This document shows positions 42,649-51,674 of a stretch of DNA of 64,000 nt, in pieces. Made by a program: the position numbers and the translations under genes. Within the stretch, counting starts at the first letter, position 1. The number at the start of each line of letters is the position of its first letter. The notes under the pieces were generated by a model that saw only the letters and a program-made list of their open reading frames with translations, was not told the origin of the DNA and did no database searches. Source of the DNA: Paenibacillus amylolyticus (lineage in GTDB: Bacteria; Bacillota; Bacilli; Paenibacillales; Paenibacillaceae). The stretch spans positions 124,001 through 188,000 of the forward strand of contig NZ_RIAS01000008.1 of the NCBI RefSeq assembly GCF_003719335.1, in the 5' to 3' direction.

Positions 42649-43800
42649 GTGGAGAAAAAAAGAATTTTACTATTATCTGAGGGCTTTGGCGCAGGTCATA
42701 CGCAGGCTGCTTATGCATTGTCCAGCCATTTACGAAAGCTGTCGCCGAATATCCAAACCAAAGTGCTTGAACTCGGAAGCTTTCTTAACCCGAAAGTAGC
42801 ACCACTTATCCTTAATGCGTACAAAAGAACGGTGACCAATCAACCCAAACTCGTTGGATACATGTACAGACAACAATATAAAAAACCATTGAATCGGCTA
42901 ACAACTCTTGCACTGCACAAAGTGTTTTACACCCATACCCGCAGTGTCGTTCGTCAGTTGCATCCAAATGCCATTGTCTGCACCCACCCGATTCCAAGTG
43001 CAGTTATATCCAGGTTAAAGCGGTTAGGTACAAAGGTTCCCTTATGTAATGTTTTAACCGATTATGACGCACACGGCACATGGATTAGTCCTGAGGTGGA
43101 TTTATATCTCGTTTCCTCGGACGAAGTAAAATCCAAGTTGATACGTCGAGGGGTGTCCGTAGATAAAATCAAGGTAACCGGTATTCCTGTACACCCAAAC
43201 TTCTGGGAGCATCCCGGACATGATGAAATCCGCTCCAGATTTAATCTAAAAAAAATGCCAACCGTGCTTGTCATGGGCGGTGGCTGGGGGATGCTCAGTG
43301 ACAAGGTTGTTCACCAGTTACTAGCACGCTGGCATGAAGATATCCAGATTATTTTCTGTCTTGGACGTAATGACAAAATACGGATTAGCATGGAGCAGGA
43401 CCCACTGTTCCAGCAAGAGAATATCCACATTATCGGATATACAACGGAAATCGATAAATTAATGGAAGTCTCTGATCTACTGATTACAAAACCAGGCGGA
43501 ATGACTTGCAGTGAAGGTTTGGCAAAGGGCATTCCGATGCTGTTTCATAACCCGATCCCGGGTCAGGAAGAAGAGAATGTACATTATTTTACAACCAGAG
43601 GATTAGGTGAACGAATTACCTCCCTTGACGTGGTTGTACAATGGATGAACAAATTGCTTCATCATTATCCAGATGTGGTGCAGAAGCGAAAACGCCATCT
43701 GGCGGAGATTGCCAAAGTACATCCGATGGAAAGCGCGCAGTCTATCATGGATTTGTTACAGGATATGCAGCCTTCATCATCAGAGTCGACCCGTTTATAA
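42649..43800 (+). CDS. UgtP/MGDG-synthase-like glycosyltransferase (GT28)
   Basis: 383 residues. The N-terminal domain begins ILLLSEGFGAGHTQAAYAL and is of the MGDG_synth type; the C-terminal GT-B domain has VLVMGGGWGMLSD, LITKPGGMTCSEGLAKG and IPGQEEENV, where nucleotide-sugar binds. The family moves glucose or galactose from UDP-sugar to diacylglycerol (B. subtilis UgtP) to make membrane glycolipids and lipoteichoic acid anchors. Start GTG with an AGGTG motif 8 nt upstream. 50 nt after the PAP2 gene, probably one operon, and followed by a strong terminator. Confidence 0.85.
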   Translation: MEKKRILLLSEGFGAGHTQAAYALSSHLRKLSPNIQTKVLELGSFLNPKVAPLILNAYKRTVTNQPKLVGYMYRQQYKKPLNRLTTLALHKVFYTHTRSVVRQLHPNAIVCTHPIPSAVISRLKRLGTKVPLCNVLTDYDAHGTWISPEVDLYLVSSDEVKSKLIRRGVSVDKIKVTGIPVHPNFWEHPGHDEIRSRFNLKKMPTVLVMGGGWGMLSDKVVHQLLARWHEDIQIIFCLGRNDKIRISMEQDPLFQQENIHIIGYTTEIDKLMEVSDLLITKPGGMTCSEGLAKGIPMLFHNPIPGQEEENVHYFTTRGLGERITSLDVVVQWMNKLLHHYPDVVQKRKRHLAEIAKVHPMESAQSIMDLLQDMQPSSSESTRL

Positions 43801-43849
43801 CCTTTGTAGTTTGAATAAGCTCGTCCTTCTTATCTCTTATAACGAAGAG

Positions 43850-43882
43850 AAAAGGTGCCTTCGAAACCGAAGGCACCTTTTC
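43850..43882. terminator. Bidirectional terminator between converging operons
   Basis: GAAAAGGTGCCTTCG-AAAC-CGAAGGCACCTTTTC, 15-bp perfect stem with T-rich flanks on both strands. Confidence 0.9.
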
Positions 43883-43911
43883 TTCTTACGTTTGCAAATT
43901 AACCATACTGC

Positions 43912-45459
43912 TTATTGTATACCGGCAGATTTCAGGTACTCCTGCCATTGTTTTGTATACTCCGACTGAATTTTATCCAGACCGGCTTGTTTTGCTTTTT
44001 CCATAAACGTATTCAAACCACCCTCTACATCCGCAACAAGGCCTACGTTAAGCGGATACAGATACTGCTTCTCAACTTGCTCCAAAGCCGCTTTCTCCGC
44101 TTGATAAGGTGTCCAATCCTCGGCAAAACCAGTGAAGATATCCGGTTTTTTGATCTTATCAAGGTCTTTAAACATAGCCAGTACATCATCAAAGCTCTTG
44201 TCGTACAGCATAAACTCTGGATTACGCCATGCCCAGCCATTCATACCTTCACGCGGGAAGCCATTGCTCTGTGCATCGCCAATCATATGGTAGTATCCGT
44301 CTTTTACTTCAAAGTTTTTGCCTTCCACACCATACTCGGTCAACCAGTTGTAACGTTTGTCGGTCACAAGCTTCTCGTAAAATTCCAATGCTCTTTCCGG
44401 GTTTTTACTGCTACGCGGAATAGCAAAACCGTTATGAATCGGATGCACCGGCTGTGCAAACCCTTTCGCATTCGGATATGGGAAATATCCAAGCTTCCAG
44501 TCCGGGTGAGTGGACTGAACCTTAATTACATCAGAATTGAATTTGTTCGGGTTCTCCCCAGCCAAAATGACAGCTGCTTTACCATTTTGGAGCAGAGAAT
44601 TGGATGTATCCTTCACGTTCAGTACGTTTTTCGGGAAGAAACCTTTATCCATCCAGCGTTTGTATGTTTTCAGGTCTTGTAAATGCTGTGGTGAGCCCCA
44701 ATAGGACGTCACTGTAGAAGGTGTATCATACATAATATCCAGTCCATATGGAAGCTGACCAGCCGTATTTACCAACTTGGAAGTTAATTGGCGAACACCA
44801 TGCGTATGATTTGCATTGCTGTCTGCAATTGGAATCATGTTGGGTTCATTCGCCTTGATGCCGTCCAGGTATGCTTCGAGCGTTTCCATCGATTCTGGCT
44901 TCGGCAGATTATACTTCTCACGCAGGTCTTCACGGTACGCTATACCCTCGGTTACATATTCAATCCATGTCGATGGAACCGTGTAGATTTTGTCGTTAAT
45001 CTTAACCGCATTCCACATATCATCCGGGACATGAGATTTGAGCTTTGGTGTTTTTGCCAACAGTTCATCCAGCGGCAGGAAAGCACCTTTCTTCGCATAA
45101 GACTGGTAATTCGTCCAGTCTGCTGTAAAGATTAAGTCAATTGGCTGTCCGGAAGACAGCAGCAATTTATATTTTTGATCCCAGTCCGTCCATGACGTGA
45201 AGTTGAATTTTACATTCACATTCAGATCGGCCTCAGCAAGCTTGTTAATTTCCGACTCAATCACAGGCAGATCTTTCGGAGCATCTCCAAGCATGTAAAA
45301 TTGCAGGGTTACTTTTTCGCCTTTATTATCCGATGAGCCTCCCTGAGCATTACCTTGCGCATTCCCTCCCGAACCGCCGCCGTTGCACGCGGCCAGCACG
45401 CCAGCAAATAACATCAGAACAAGTACCATAGACAGGTGCCGAATCATTTTATTACGCAT
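43912..45459 (-). CDS. Extracellular solute-binding lipoprotein (carbohydrate ABC importer, LplA-like)
   Basis: About 515 residues. Signal peptide with lipobox GVLAACNG, a Gly/Asn/Ser linker, then a two-lobe substrate-binding domain starting KVTLQFYMLGDAPKD and ending in the DUF3502-like region common in these proteins. It captures an oligosaccharide or related ligand outside the cell for the two permeases upstream. The start at 45459 lies 6 nt after GGGAGG; the ATG at 45465 touches the Shine-Dalgarno. No ATPase gene is present: such importers usually share a common MsmX-type ATPase. Ligand unknown. Confidence 0.9.
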   Translation of the reverse strand: MRNKMIRHLSMVLVLMLFAGVLAACNGGGSGGNAQGNAQGGSSDNKGEKVTLQFYMLGDAPKDLPVIESEINKLAEADLNVNVKFNFTSWTDWDQKYKLLLSSGQPIDLIFTADWTNYQSYAKKGAFLPLDELLAKTPKLKSHVPDDMWNAVKINDKIYTVPSTWIEYVTEGIAYREDLREKYNLPKPESMETLEAYLDGIKANEPNMIPIADSNANHTHGVRQLTSKLVNTAGQLPYGLDIMYDTPSTVTSYWGSPQHLQDLKTYKRWMDKGFFPKNVLNVKDTSNSLLQNGKAAVILAGENPNKFNSDVIKVQSTHPDWKLGYFPYPNAKGFAQPVHPIHNGFAIPRSSKNPERALEFYEKLVTDKRYNWLTEYGVEGKNFEVKDGYYHMIGDAQSNGFPREGMNGWAWRNPEFMLYDKSFDDVLAMFKDLDKIKKPDIFTGFAEDWTPYQAEKAALEQVEKQYLYPLNVGLVADVEGGLNTFMEKAKQAGLDKIQSEYTKQWQEYLKSAGIQ

Positions 45460-45563
45460 ATGCATCCTCCCTTTTTGTGTTAAACCTATATGTTAGCGCA
45501 GACCCGCTATGCATCAGACCATCCATTTCCCCGGCAGCCTGACGTCCCCAACGTGTGTACGTT

Positions 45564-46499
45564 CTAACCTTTGACGGCTCCAATCGTGAGTCCTTTGACA
45601 AAATAACGTTGAACAAACGGATACAGGAACAAAATCGGGCCAGTTACGATAATCGCCATCGCCATCTTGGTCGACTCTGTTGGAACGTCTTGACTAAGCG
45701 TTACCCCCGTGCCAATCGCCATCTGGTCAATGAAGGTAATCGTATTCATCGTGTTGTACAAGTAAAATTGGAGCTGGTACATATCCGGGTTGTTGATAAA
45801 CAAGGAAGATGTGAACCAGTCATTCCAATAGCCCAGGGCAAGAAATAGTCCAACGGTTGCAATGCCCGGCATCGCCAGTTTTAACACAATACTGAAGTAG
45901 ATCCTGAAATCGTTGGCACCGTCAATCTTCGCCGATTCGATTAGTTCATCCGGCACCGCGGAGCGAATAAAGTTTTTCATGAGAATGATCAGAAACGGAG
46001 TCATCAGCCCGGGGAATATCAGCACAGTATACGTATCCGTCAGGTTGAAGTAGTTCGCCAGCATAATGTACCAAGGCACAAGACCTCCGCCAAACAGCGT
46101 TGTGAAGTAAATGAAAAAGGAGAACGTATTCCGGTACTTGAAATCTTTACGCTGGAGTACAAATCCCGCCATCGTGATAAAAAACAAGCCCAGTGTTGTG
46201 CCGACAACCGTTGTGAACACCGTTACCCCATACGCTTTGAGTACCTGTGTCGGGAATTTGAATACCATTTTGTAACCTTCCAGAGAGAAGTGTGTCGGAA
46301 AAAGATGATACCCATCCCGCACAATCGATTCGTTGCTGCTGAATGAACCTGACAAAATGAGCAGGAATGGCAACAGGCACATCAGCGACAAAACAATGAT
46401 GATACCATAGGCAATGAGCTGAAAAGCCAAGTTGAATTCCGAATCTTTGGCACGAGTCTGGGTTCGTATCCGTCTTTGGGTATGTGTTTGTGTGCTCAT
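45564..46499 (-). CDS. Carbohydrate ABC transporter permease (LplC/MalG type)
   Basis: 311 residues, six TM helices. The EAA loop DELIESAKIDGANDFRIYF contacts the ATPase. Ends VQRYFVKGLTIGAVKG, the typical C-terminus of CUT1 permeases. ATG after AAGGGAG. Second permease gene, 36 nt after the LplB-type gene. Confidence 0.93.
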   Translation of the reverse strand: MSTQTHTQRRIRTQTRAKDSEFNLAFQLIAYGIIIVLSLMCLLPFLLILSGSFSSNESIVRDGYHLFPTHFSLEGYKMVFKFPTQVLKAYGVTVFTTVVGTTLGLFFITMAGFVLQRKDFKYRNTFSFFIYFTTLFGGGLVPWYIMLANYFNLTDTYTVLIFPGLMTPFLIILMKNFIRSAVPDELIESAKIDGANDFRIYFSIVLKLAMPGIATVGLFLALGYWNDWFTSSLFINNPDMYQLQFYLYNTMNTITFIDQMAIGTGVTLSQDVPTESTKMAMAIIVTGPILFLYPFVQRYFVKGLTIGAVKG

Positions 46500-46535
46500 G
46501 GTTATTCTCCCTTCTGCCCTGAGGGCGAGCTTATT

Positions 46536-47441
46536 CTAGAACAAAGCGTAATCTTCGTTGATTTTGCGGATAATGTAGTTGACCGTCATGATGAGGATGA
46601 AACCGAATAAGGATTGGTACAAACCAGCTGCGGTTGCCATACCAATATCAAAGGTTACTTTCAATGAACGATAGACATACGTATCAATGATATCCGTAGC
46701 GTTGTAGAGCACGCCGTTGTTCCCGATCAATTGATAGAACAGGTCGAACTGCCCTTTCATGATGCTGCCAAGTGAGAATAACAAGAGAATGACAAACGTT
46801 GGTTTGAGCATCGGCACTGTAATGTACCATATCCGTTGAAAGATATTCGCCCCGTCAATGCGGGCCGCTTCATAATACTCGTCACTTATTCCCGTTATTG
46901 CGGCTAGATAGATGACCATGCTGTACCCGAGGTTTTTCCATAAATAAAAGATAATGATCAGAAACACCCAGATCCATGGTGTGTTGTAGATATCAACCGG
47001 CCCTGCCTCAAAACGTTTGAGCACGGTATTCACAAACCCAGATTCATAGTTAAACATGTTGTAAGCGATTACACTTAATAGAACAAAAGAGATAAAGTAA
47101 GGCAGAAACATGACGGACTGGGTTATTTTTTTGAACAACTTCCCCCGAATTTCACTTAGCATGATCGCACAAAAGATCGCTAGACCGTTCCCCAGTATAA
47201 TGAAAGCCAGGTTATACCCTACGGTATTTGTCGTAAGTTTCAGCAGCATTCCTGATTGCCAGAGAAACTTAAAGTTGTCTAACCCGACAAACGGACTTCC
47301 GAATAATCCTCCTGCAAAATCATAACTGGTGAATGCGTAGTAAATACCGACCATCGGAAAATACGAGTTAATGAGAAAAAAGATCAGCGTGGGCAGCAGC
47401 ATCAGAAACATGATTTTGTTTTTGTTCAATTCTTTGAGCAT
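46536..47441 (-). CDS. Carbohydrate ABC transporter permease (LplB/MalF type)
   Basis: 301 residues, six TM helices. Starts MLKELNKNKIMFLMLLPTLIF, has the EAA loop DEYYEAARIDGANIFQRIW, and ends in YIIRKINEDYALF as in LplB-type permeases. The ATG at 47441 lies 9 nt after GGGAGG; the frame extends upstream to 47660 but without a start signal and with a sequence unlike any permease. First gene of the importer operon, divergent from the AraC regulator. Confidence 0.93.
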   Translation of the reverse strand: MLKELNKNKIMFLMLLPTLIFFLINSYFPMVGIYYAFTSYDFAGGLFGSPFVGLDNFKFLWQSGMLLKLTTNTVGYNLAFIILGNGLAIFCAIMLSEIRGKLFKKITQSVMFLPYFISFVLLSVIAYNMFNYESGFVNTVLKRFEAGPVDIYNTPWIWVFLIIIFYLWKNLGYSMVIYLAAITGISDEYYEAARIDGANIFQRIWYITVPMLKPTFVILLLFSLGSIMKGQFDLFYQLIGNNGVLYNATDIIDTYVYRSLKVTFDIGMATAAGLYQSLFGFILIMTVNYIIRKINEDYALF

Positions 47442-47629
47442 GACTCGATCCCTCCCAAATGTAACGGTGATACGTAATAAAGAATGTTGTTGGTGCATGA
47501 TGATCATGTTTGTTGCTGGTGAATATGGAGGCGAATGTTGATGTGCGTATGATGCCTGCACCAGTGAAGCTCTGAATTTATTGTAGACTGACCCCTTCGT
47601 TTCTGAATACTGAAGCTTCCTCCCATTCG

Positions 47630-47756
47630 TGAACGATGCTGCGAAATGAGAAGTGAACAATATGTACTAAGTATGAAATGAACGCATGTACGTTCACAAA
47701 AGTTGATATCGTGCATAGCTTCAGCCTAATGAACAATCCCGCGAAAGTTGAACTTT
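47630..47756. promoter_or_regulatory. Cluster of TGAAC repeats between the importer operon and its AraC regulator
   Basis: TGAACGAT (47630), TGAACAAT (47654), TGAACGCATGTACGTTCA (47679-47696), TGAACAAT (47730) and TGAACTTT (47749). The spacing is about 24-25 bp or twice that. This looks like an operator array for the adjacent AraC protein, perhaps overlapping the importer promoter; a candidate TTGTGA-18-CATACT lies across 47670-47700. Confidence 0.5.
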
Positions 47757-47791
47757 ATCTAGGGAAAAGGAACTAAAAGGCTTGTCCAGCA

Positions 47792-47820
47792 TTGATGTAA
47801 ACGCATACATATTATATAAT
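47792..47820 (+). promoter_or_regulatory. Promoter of the AraC regulator gene
   Basis: TTGATG (47792-47797), 17-nt spacer, TATAAT (47815-47820), about 100 nt upstream of the start. Confidence 0.65.
47796..47809. promoter_or_regulatory. cre site overlapping the AraC gene promoter
   Basis: TGTAAACGCATACA matches the catabolite-responsive element TGWAANCGNTNWCA at 13 of 14 positions. It lies between the -35 and -10 of the regulator promoter, where CcpA binding should block transcription. Confidence 0.7.
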
Positions 47821-47922
47821 TTAAGTTACCTTGCTCTTCTGTTTTGCTACATATGAAATTCAGTACTTCTTATGAAAAATACATAAGTTCACTCATATCA
47901 GGAGGTTCGAGGGGGAAAAAGA

Positions 47923-50181
47923 ATGCGCAAACGTTCAGAGGACAGTCAGAAAGTATTCACGCGGATTCTGATCGGTATTATTATCAGCACTGCCGCAACT
48001 CTACTTGTGGCATCAACCATTTTATACGTTAACTACAATCGTATTGCTCTCCGCCAGGTCTATCGTACCGATGTGAATAGCCTCACCCAGACGAGCCGTG
48101 AAGTGGCCAAAATGACGGAAAGTGCCAAGTCTCTCTCCTACCAGATTTATCAGGACTACACGATTTCTTCCCTGATGCTCTACTCCAAGCCCAGTATCTA
48201 TCAGATCACTTCGGCCATGGAGCAACTCGATAACTACCGCATGTCTCTTCCTTTTATTGAATCCATCTATGTATATAACTCGAAAAGCAATGAATTTTTT
48301 ATCAGTTCCGACGGAGTTCGCAATGGACAACAGTCTATATCCGAGATTGATGACCAAGGAATCAAACATATTCTGGATCGTTTCCATGACTATAAACCCT
48401 TTGTGCCTATCCCGCGCACGTATAAGGTCGGCTCAACCGAGGCCAGTGAGGTGAACAGTTACACTTACCTGTGCTACGACACCATTAATGACAACGCCAA
48501 ACTCAATTACGCCGTTATCGTGAACATTAAAGATGACTGGCTTAGTCCCAATATGAATGCAGCAGACCAGCCGGGCAAAACCTTCATTGTGAATGAACAA
48601 GGCGAGTTGTTGTCCGATTTTGGAGACCGCCCACTGCTTAACAATCTCGCAAGCGAAACATTCATGCGTCCAATCATGCAAGATACCGAGCATTCTGCTT
48701 ATTTTACCGAGCAAGTGGATGGGGAGAAATCACTCATCACCTACACCTCCCCAGACAGTCTAGGATGGCGTTATGTACGCATCACTCCCTATGATGTGAT
48801 TACAGCTGATATTCGCGGCATGCGCACGCATACCCTGTTATTCTGCCTCGGATTGCTGGCTGCGGGCTTGATTCTTTCTTATCTTGTCTCCCGGAAGTTG
48901 TATCATCCGATTAATAACGTGCTTGTCCGCATGCGTGTAATGGAAGCCGAACGCCGGGGCAGTCTGCAACTGCTAAGGCAAGACTTTCTAAGGGGTGCTC
49001 TTCAAGGGCGTGAAACGGCAACCTGTAATATGCTTGAGGATCGGATGAGATTCTACGGTTCTCCCGTTGATGTACATCAATCGTCAAGACTCGTGCTTTT
49101 GCGCATCGACCATTATACAGAATTTTGCGAAACTTACCGGGAAGATACCCAACTTGTAAAATACGCGATGATGAACATTTGCACCGAGACGGCAGATACT
49201 CACTATTACGTGGAAGCTGTGGATATGGGCGGTGACCAGATTACACTGCTGTTTAATGAAAAATCGGAAAATAATTCTTTGTCAGAGCATGAGGATTCAC
49301 ATCAAATTGAAGAATTGCTACGTATGATGCAGGCTGCAGTCATGACTCATCTCAAATGCTCTATCTCTTGTACGCTGGGGCCAGAAGAAAATTCACTAGA
49401 GGAATGCATTGAAGGTTACGCTCGTTCCGCTGAGGCATCGCTGCATCGCCTGTTCAAGGGGCCAGGTTGCTTGATTCATACCGCAGGCATCATGGCGTAT
49501 CAGAGCAAAGAGTATACTTTTCCTGCAGGCAAAGAAAGACAGCTTGTGGAATGCTTGATGACGGGCAAGACTGAGGAAGCCAAGCTAATCTACGCAGATA
49601 TCGTTAGTGAGACAGCCGCCTATCCGTTTACCGTCTTTCAGCTTGCGCTGTCCCATCTGACGATGACCCTTAATCACGTTCGCAACACTCTCAAGAAGAA
49701 CAATCAACTTACACTGGATTCCGTTTCAGGCAGTTTGATGCTTCCAGTGAAAAATGCTGAGGATCTCAGCGAGGTGCATGAACATTTTTATCGGATGTTT
49801 GATGAACTCGGCTCCAAGGTAGAGGAAAAACGCACACTTAAGCATGAGGAACTCATTCGGAGAATCAACGATATAGTTGAACGCGATTATGCTGACCCGA
49901 ATCTGTGCTTAACCTCCATTGCAGAGGAACTAGGCATGTCGCCAATCTACGTCAGCAGGTTATATAAACAGCTCACATTAAAAGGACTCACGGATGTCAT
50001 TAATGAGACACGCATTGCTAAAGCACAGCATATGCTTGTGCAGACCGAAAATTCCGTTGCGGATATCGCAGAGCGAACCGGTTTTACCAACAGCTCTTAT
50101 TTTTATCGGATGTTCAAAAAATTGAATGGCGTGACTCCTAACGATTATCGCCGTAAAGAGCTTCATTCTGAACATCTCTAA
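47923..50181 (+). CDS. Membrane-bound AraC family transcriptional regulator
   Basis: 752 residues. TM1 at about 15-37 (ILIGIIISTAATLLVASTIL), an extracellular Cache-like sensor region (about 40-295), TM2 at about 302-322, a cytosolic middle domain, and a C-terminal AraC DNA-binding domain (about 645-745) with two helix-turn-helix motifs: CLTSIAEELGMSPIYVSRLYK and SVADIAERTGFTNSSYFYRM. ATG follows AGGGGG. Such large sensors beside CUT1 importers are numerous in Paenibacillus and are thought to switch on their neighbour when a sugar is sensed outside. Divergent from the importer operon. Confidence 0.92.
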   Translation: MRKRSEDSQKVFTRILIGIIISTAATLLVASTILYVNYNRIALRQVYRTDVNSLTQTSREVAKMTESAKSLSYQIYQDYTISSLMLYSKPSIYQITSAMEQLDNYRMSLPFIESIYVYNSKSNEFFISSDGVRNGQQSISEIDDQGIKHILDRFHDYKPFVPIPRTYKVGSTEASEVNSYTYLCYDTINDNAKLNYAVIVNIKDDWLSPNMNAADQPGKTFIVNEQGELLSDFGDRPLLNNLASETFMRPIMQDTEHSAYFTEQVDGEKSLITYTSPDSLGWRYVRITPYDVITADIRGMRTHTLLFCLGLLAAGLILSYLVSRKLYHPINNVLVRMRVMEAERRGSLQLLRQDFLRGALQGRETATCNMLEDRMRFYGSPVDVHQSSRLVLLRIDHYTEFCETYREDTQLVKYAMMNICTETADTHYYVEAVDMGGDQITLLFNEKSENNSLSEHEDSHQIEELLRMMQAAVMTHLKCSISCTLGPEENSLEECIEGYARSAEASLHRLFKGPGCLIHTAGIMAYQSKEYTFPAGKERQLVECLMTGKTEEAKLIYADIVSETAAYPFTVFQLALSHLTMTLNHVRNTLKKNNQLTLDSVSGSLMLPVKNAEDLSEVHEHFYRMFDELGSKVEEKRTLKHEELIRRINDIVERDYADPNLCLTSIAEELGMSPIYVSRLYKQLTLKGLTDVINETRIAKAQHMLVQTENSVADIAERTGFTNSSYFYRMFKKLNGVTPNDYRRKELHSEHL

Positions 50182-50202
50182 TGTCCATTTATAAAAAGAA
50201 AA

Positions 50203-50254
50203 AGAGCGGTACCTTAGAGCAATGCATTTGCCCTTAGATACCGCCCCTTTTTTT
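50203..50254. terminator. Bidirectional terminator between araC-type gene and trmB
   Basis: GCGGTA...TACCGC with imperfect inner pairing; CTTTTTTT follows on the plus strand and CTCTTTTTC on the minus strand. Confidence 0.75.
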
Positions 50255-51008
50255 ATGCTTCGTCCTGATCTTCACCAGACTCGTCTGTAGCTTCACGCAC
50301 TTTGTACTTATCCAGACGCATTTCATTGTACTCTCGCAAAGCCTCTTCCCCTACAATCACTTCGACACGGTGAATGTTCATGCCTTTACCCATGAATTTT
50401 TGTTCATATTCGGTCATAACGTGCTCTTCATTCAAACCGTCACGGTGCAGATTCAGAGACAAATTCGTCATCTGCAAGCCAAAATCTGCGATCGAGTTCA
50501 GGGAGAATTCAAACAAGGTTTCTGAATCCGTTTTAAAATGAATCTGCCCTTTTGGATTCAGCAGTTCAATATACTTTTTCAAGAAGCGTGGGTGTGTCAA
50601 CCGACGGCGTGCATGTTTCGCTTTTGGCCACGGATCACTAAAATTCAAATAAATGCGTTCCAGTTCCTTAGGTTCAAACACTTCTTCAATCTGTTCGATG
50701 TTCGCGAGCGCCAGCTTTAGGTTCGGAGGTGTCTCTACCTCAGCCTGACTCCAAGCGTTACGAGCTTTTTCACTAGCACGGCGGACGAGCTCATCATACA
50801 TATCGATACCGATAAAATTATATTGCGGATATTTATAACTCATTTGGCTGATAAATTGACCTTTACCCATGCCAAACTCGACAAAGATCGGATGATCATT
50901 GCCAAACAGCTCAGCCCACTTGCCTTTGTGTTGCTTTGGCTCCAGGACAACCAGATCCTCTTGTTGTTCCAGATTTTCTCTAATCCCTTTTCTACCACGT
51001 AAACGCAT
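50253..51008 (-). CDS. trmB: tRNA (guanine(46)-N7)-methyltransferase
   Basis: 251 residues. SAM-binding FVEFGMGKGQFISQ, then NFIGIDMYDELVRRA, and the TrmB signature YLNFSDPWPKAKHARRRLTH. It makes m7G46 in the variable loop of many tRNAs. The start at 51008 (MRLRGRKGIRENL) follows CGGAGG; the frame upstream to 51122 precedes the Shine-Dalgarno. The C-terminus has a short acidic extension (ESGEDQDEA). Single gene. Confidence 0.96.
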   Translation of the reverse strand: MRLRGRKGIRENLEQQEDLVVLEPKQHKGKWAELFGNDHPIFVEFGMGKGQFISQMSYKYPQYNFIGIDMYDELVRRASEKARNAWSQAEVETPPNLKLALANIEQIEEVFEPKELERIYLNFSDPWPKAKHARRRLTHPRFLKKYIELLNPKGQIHFKTDSETLFEFSLNSIADFGLQMTNLSLNLHRDGLNEEHVMTEYEQKFMGKGMNIHRVEVIVGEEALREYNEMRLDKYKVREATDESGEDQDEA

Positions 51009-51081
51009 GTTATTCCTCCGTTTGTCCATACTTGTCCTAGACTCATTTTGCCCAAGAACCGGCAAATTGTAAAGAGCAATG

Positions 51082-51134
51082 AAAAAGGAATCTCCGGACC
51101 TGCCACGTTGGGCAAATCTCAAAGATTCCCTTTT
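51082..51134 (-). terminator. Terminator after the 66-residue protein gene
   Basis: AAAAGGGAATCT pairs with AGATTCCTTTTT (minus strand), flanking a ~29-nt loop, with a short T-run. Confidence 0.7.
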
Positions 51135-51159
51135 CGATTTATTTGGAATTGGGGTCCAA

Positions 51160-51360
51160 CTACTTTAGTAGTTCATAGTCTACCTTATCTTGGTGTGAAA
51201 AATCAAATGTCTTTTCGAAAGCATCGCGAACTTTTTGTCTTGCAGCCGCTTTCACTTTCGGATTTCCATTAAAACGAACGCCTGTCAAAGCCAGTGCCTC
51301 TTCTGCCGTCAGCTCAACAGATACATGCTGGAATTCATTATTTTTAACTTGGGAATTCAT
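51160..51360 (-). CDS. Small hypothetical protein (66 residues)
   Basis: Sequence begins MNSQVKNNEFQHVSVELTAE and has a central VRFNGNPKVKAAARQKVRDA; mostly helical, no cysteine, no TM, no signal. I do not recognise the family. The ATG lies 6 nt after GAGGTG, and a strong promoter (TTGATG-17-TATATT) and terminator flank it, so the gene is very probably real and transcribed alone. Confidence 0.75.
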   Translation of the reverse strand: MNSQVKNNEFQHVSVELTAEEALALTGVRFNGNPKVKAAARQKVRDAFEKTFDFSHQDKVDYELLK

Positions 51361-51457
51361 TCATATCACCTCACGGTATAGTATGATCCATGACGTCAAC
51401 ATTCATTCAAATGCCACGATGAAAACTACTCACTGGATGGTGTCTGACGCTGATTTA

Positions 51458-51486
51458 AATATAACACAAGGTGTAAACTACATCAA
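51458..51486 (-). promoter_or_regulatory. Promoter of the 66-residue protein gene
   Basis: TTGATG (51481-51486), 17-nt spacer, TATATT (51458-51463), about 98 nt upstream of the start. Confidence 0.75.
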
Positions 51487-51674
51487 GTAAAAACCCTTGA
51501 TTTGGCGGCCTTTTTTTCGTTTACATTCCCCTTTTTTTCGGATTTTTGATACAATAAATGACGAAAACCGCACAGCATCTGCATACCTTGCTCAGGTTTG
51601 ATATTACAGAATAAGAAATAAATCAAAAAAAGGATTATATTTTAAGCCATAGACCTCAAAGGAGTACCTTGAAA

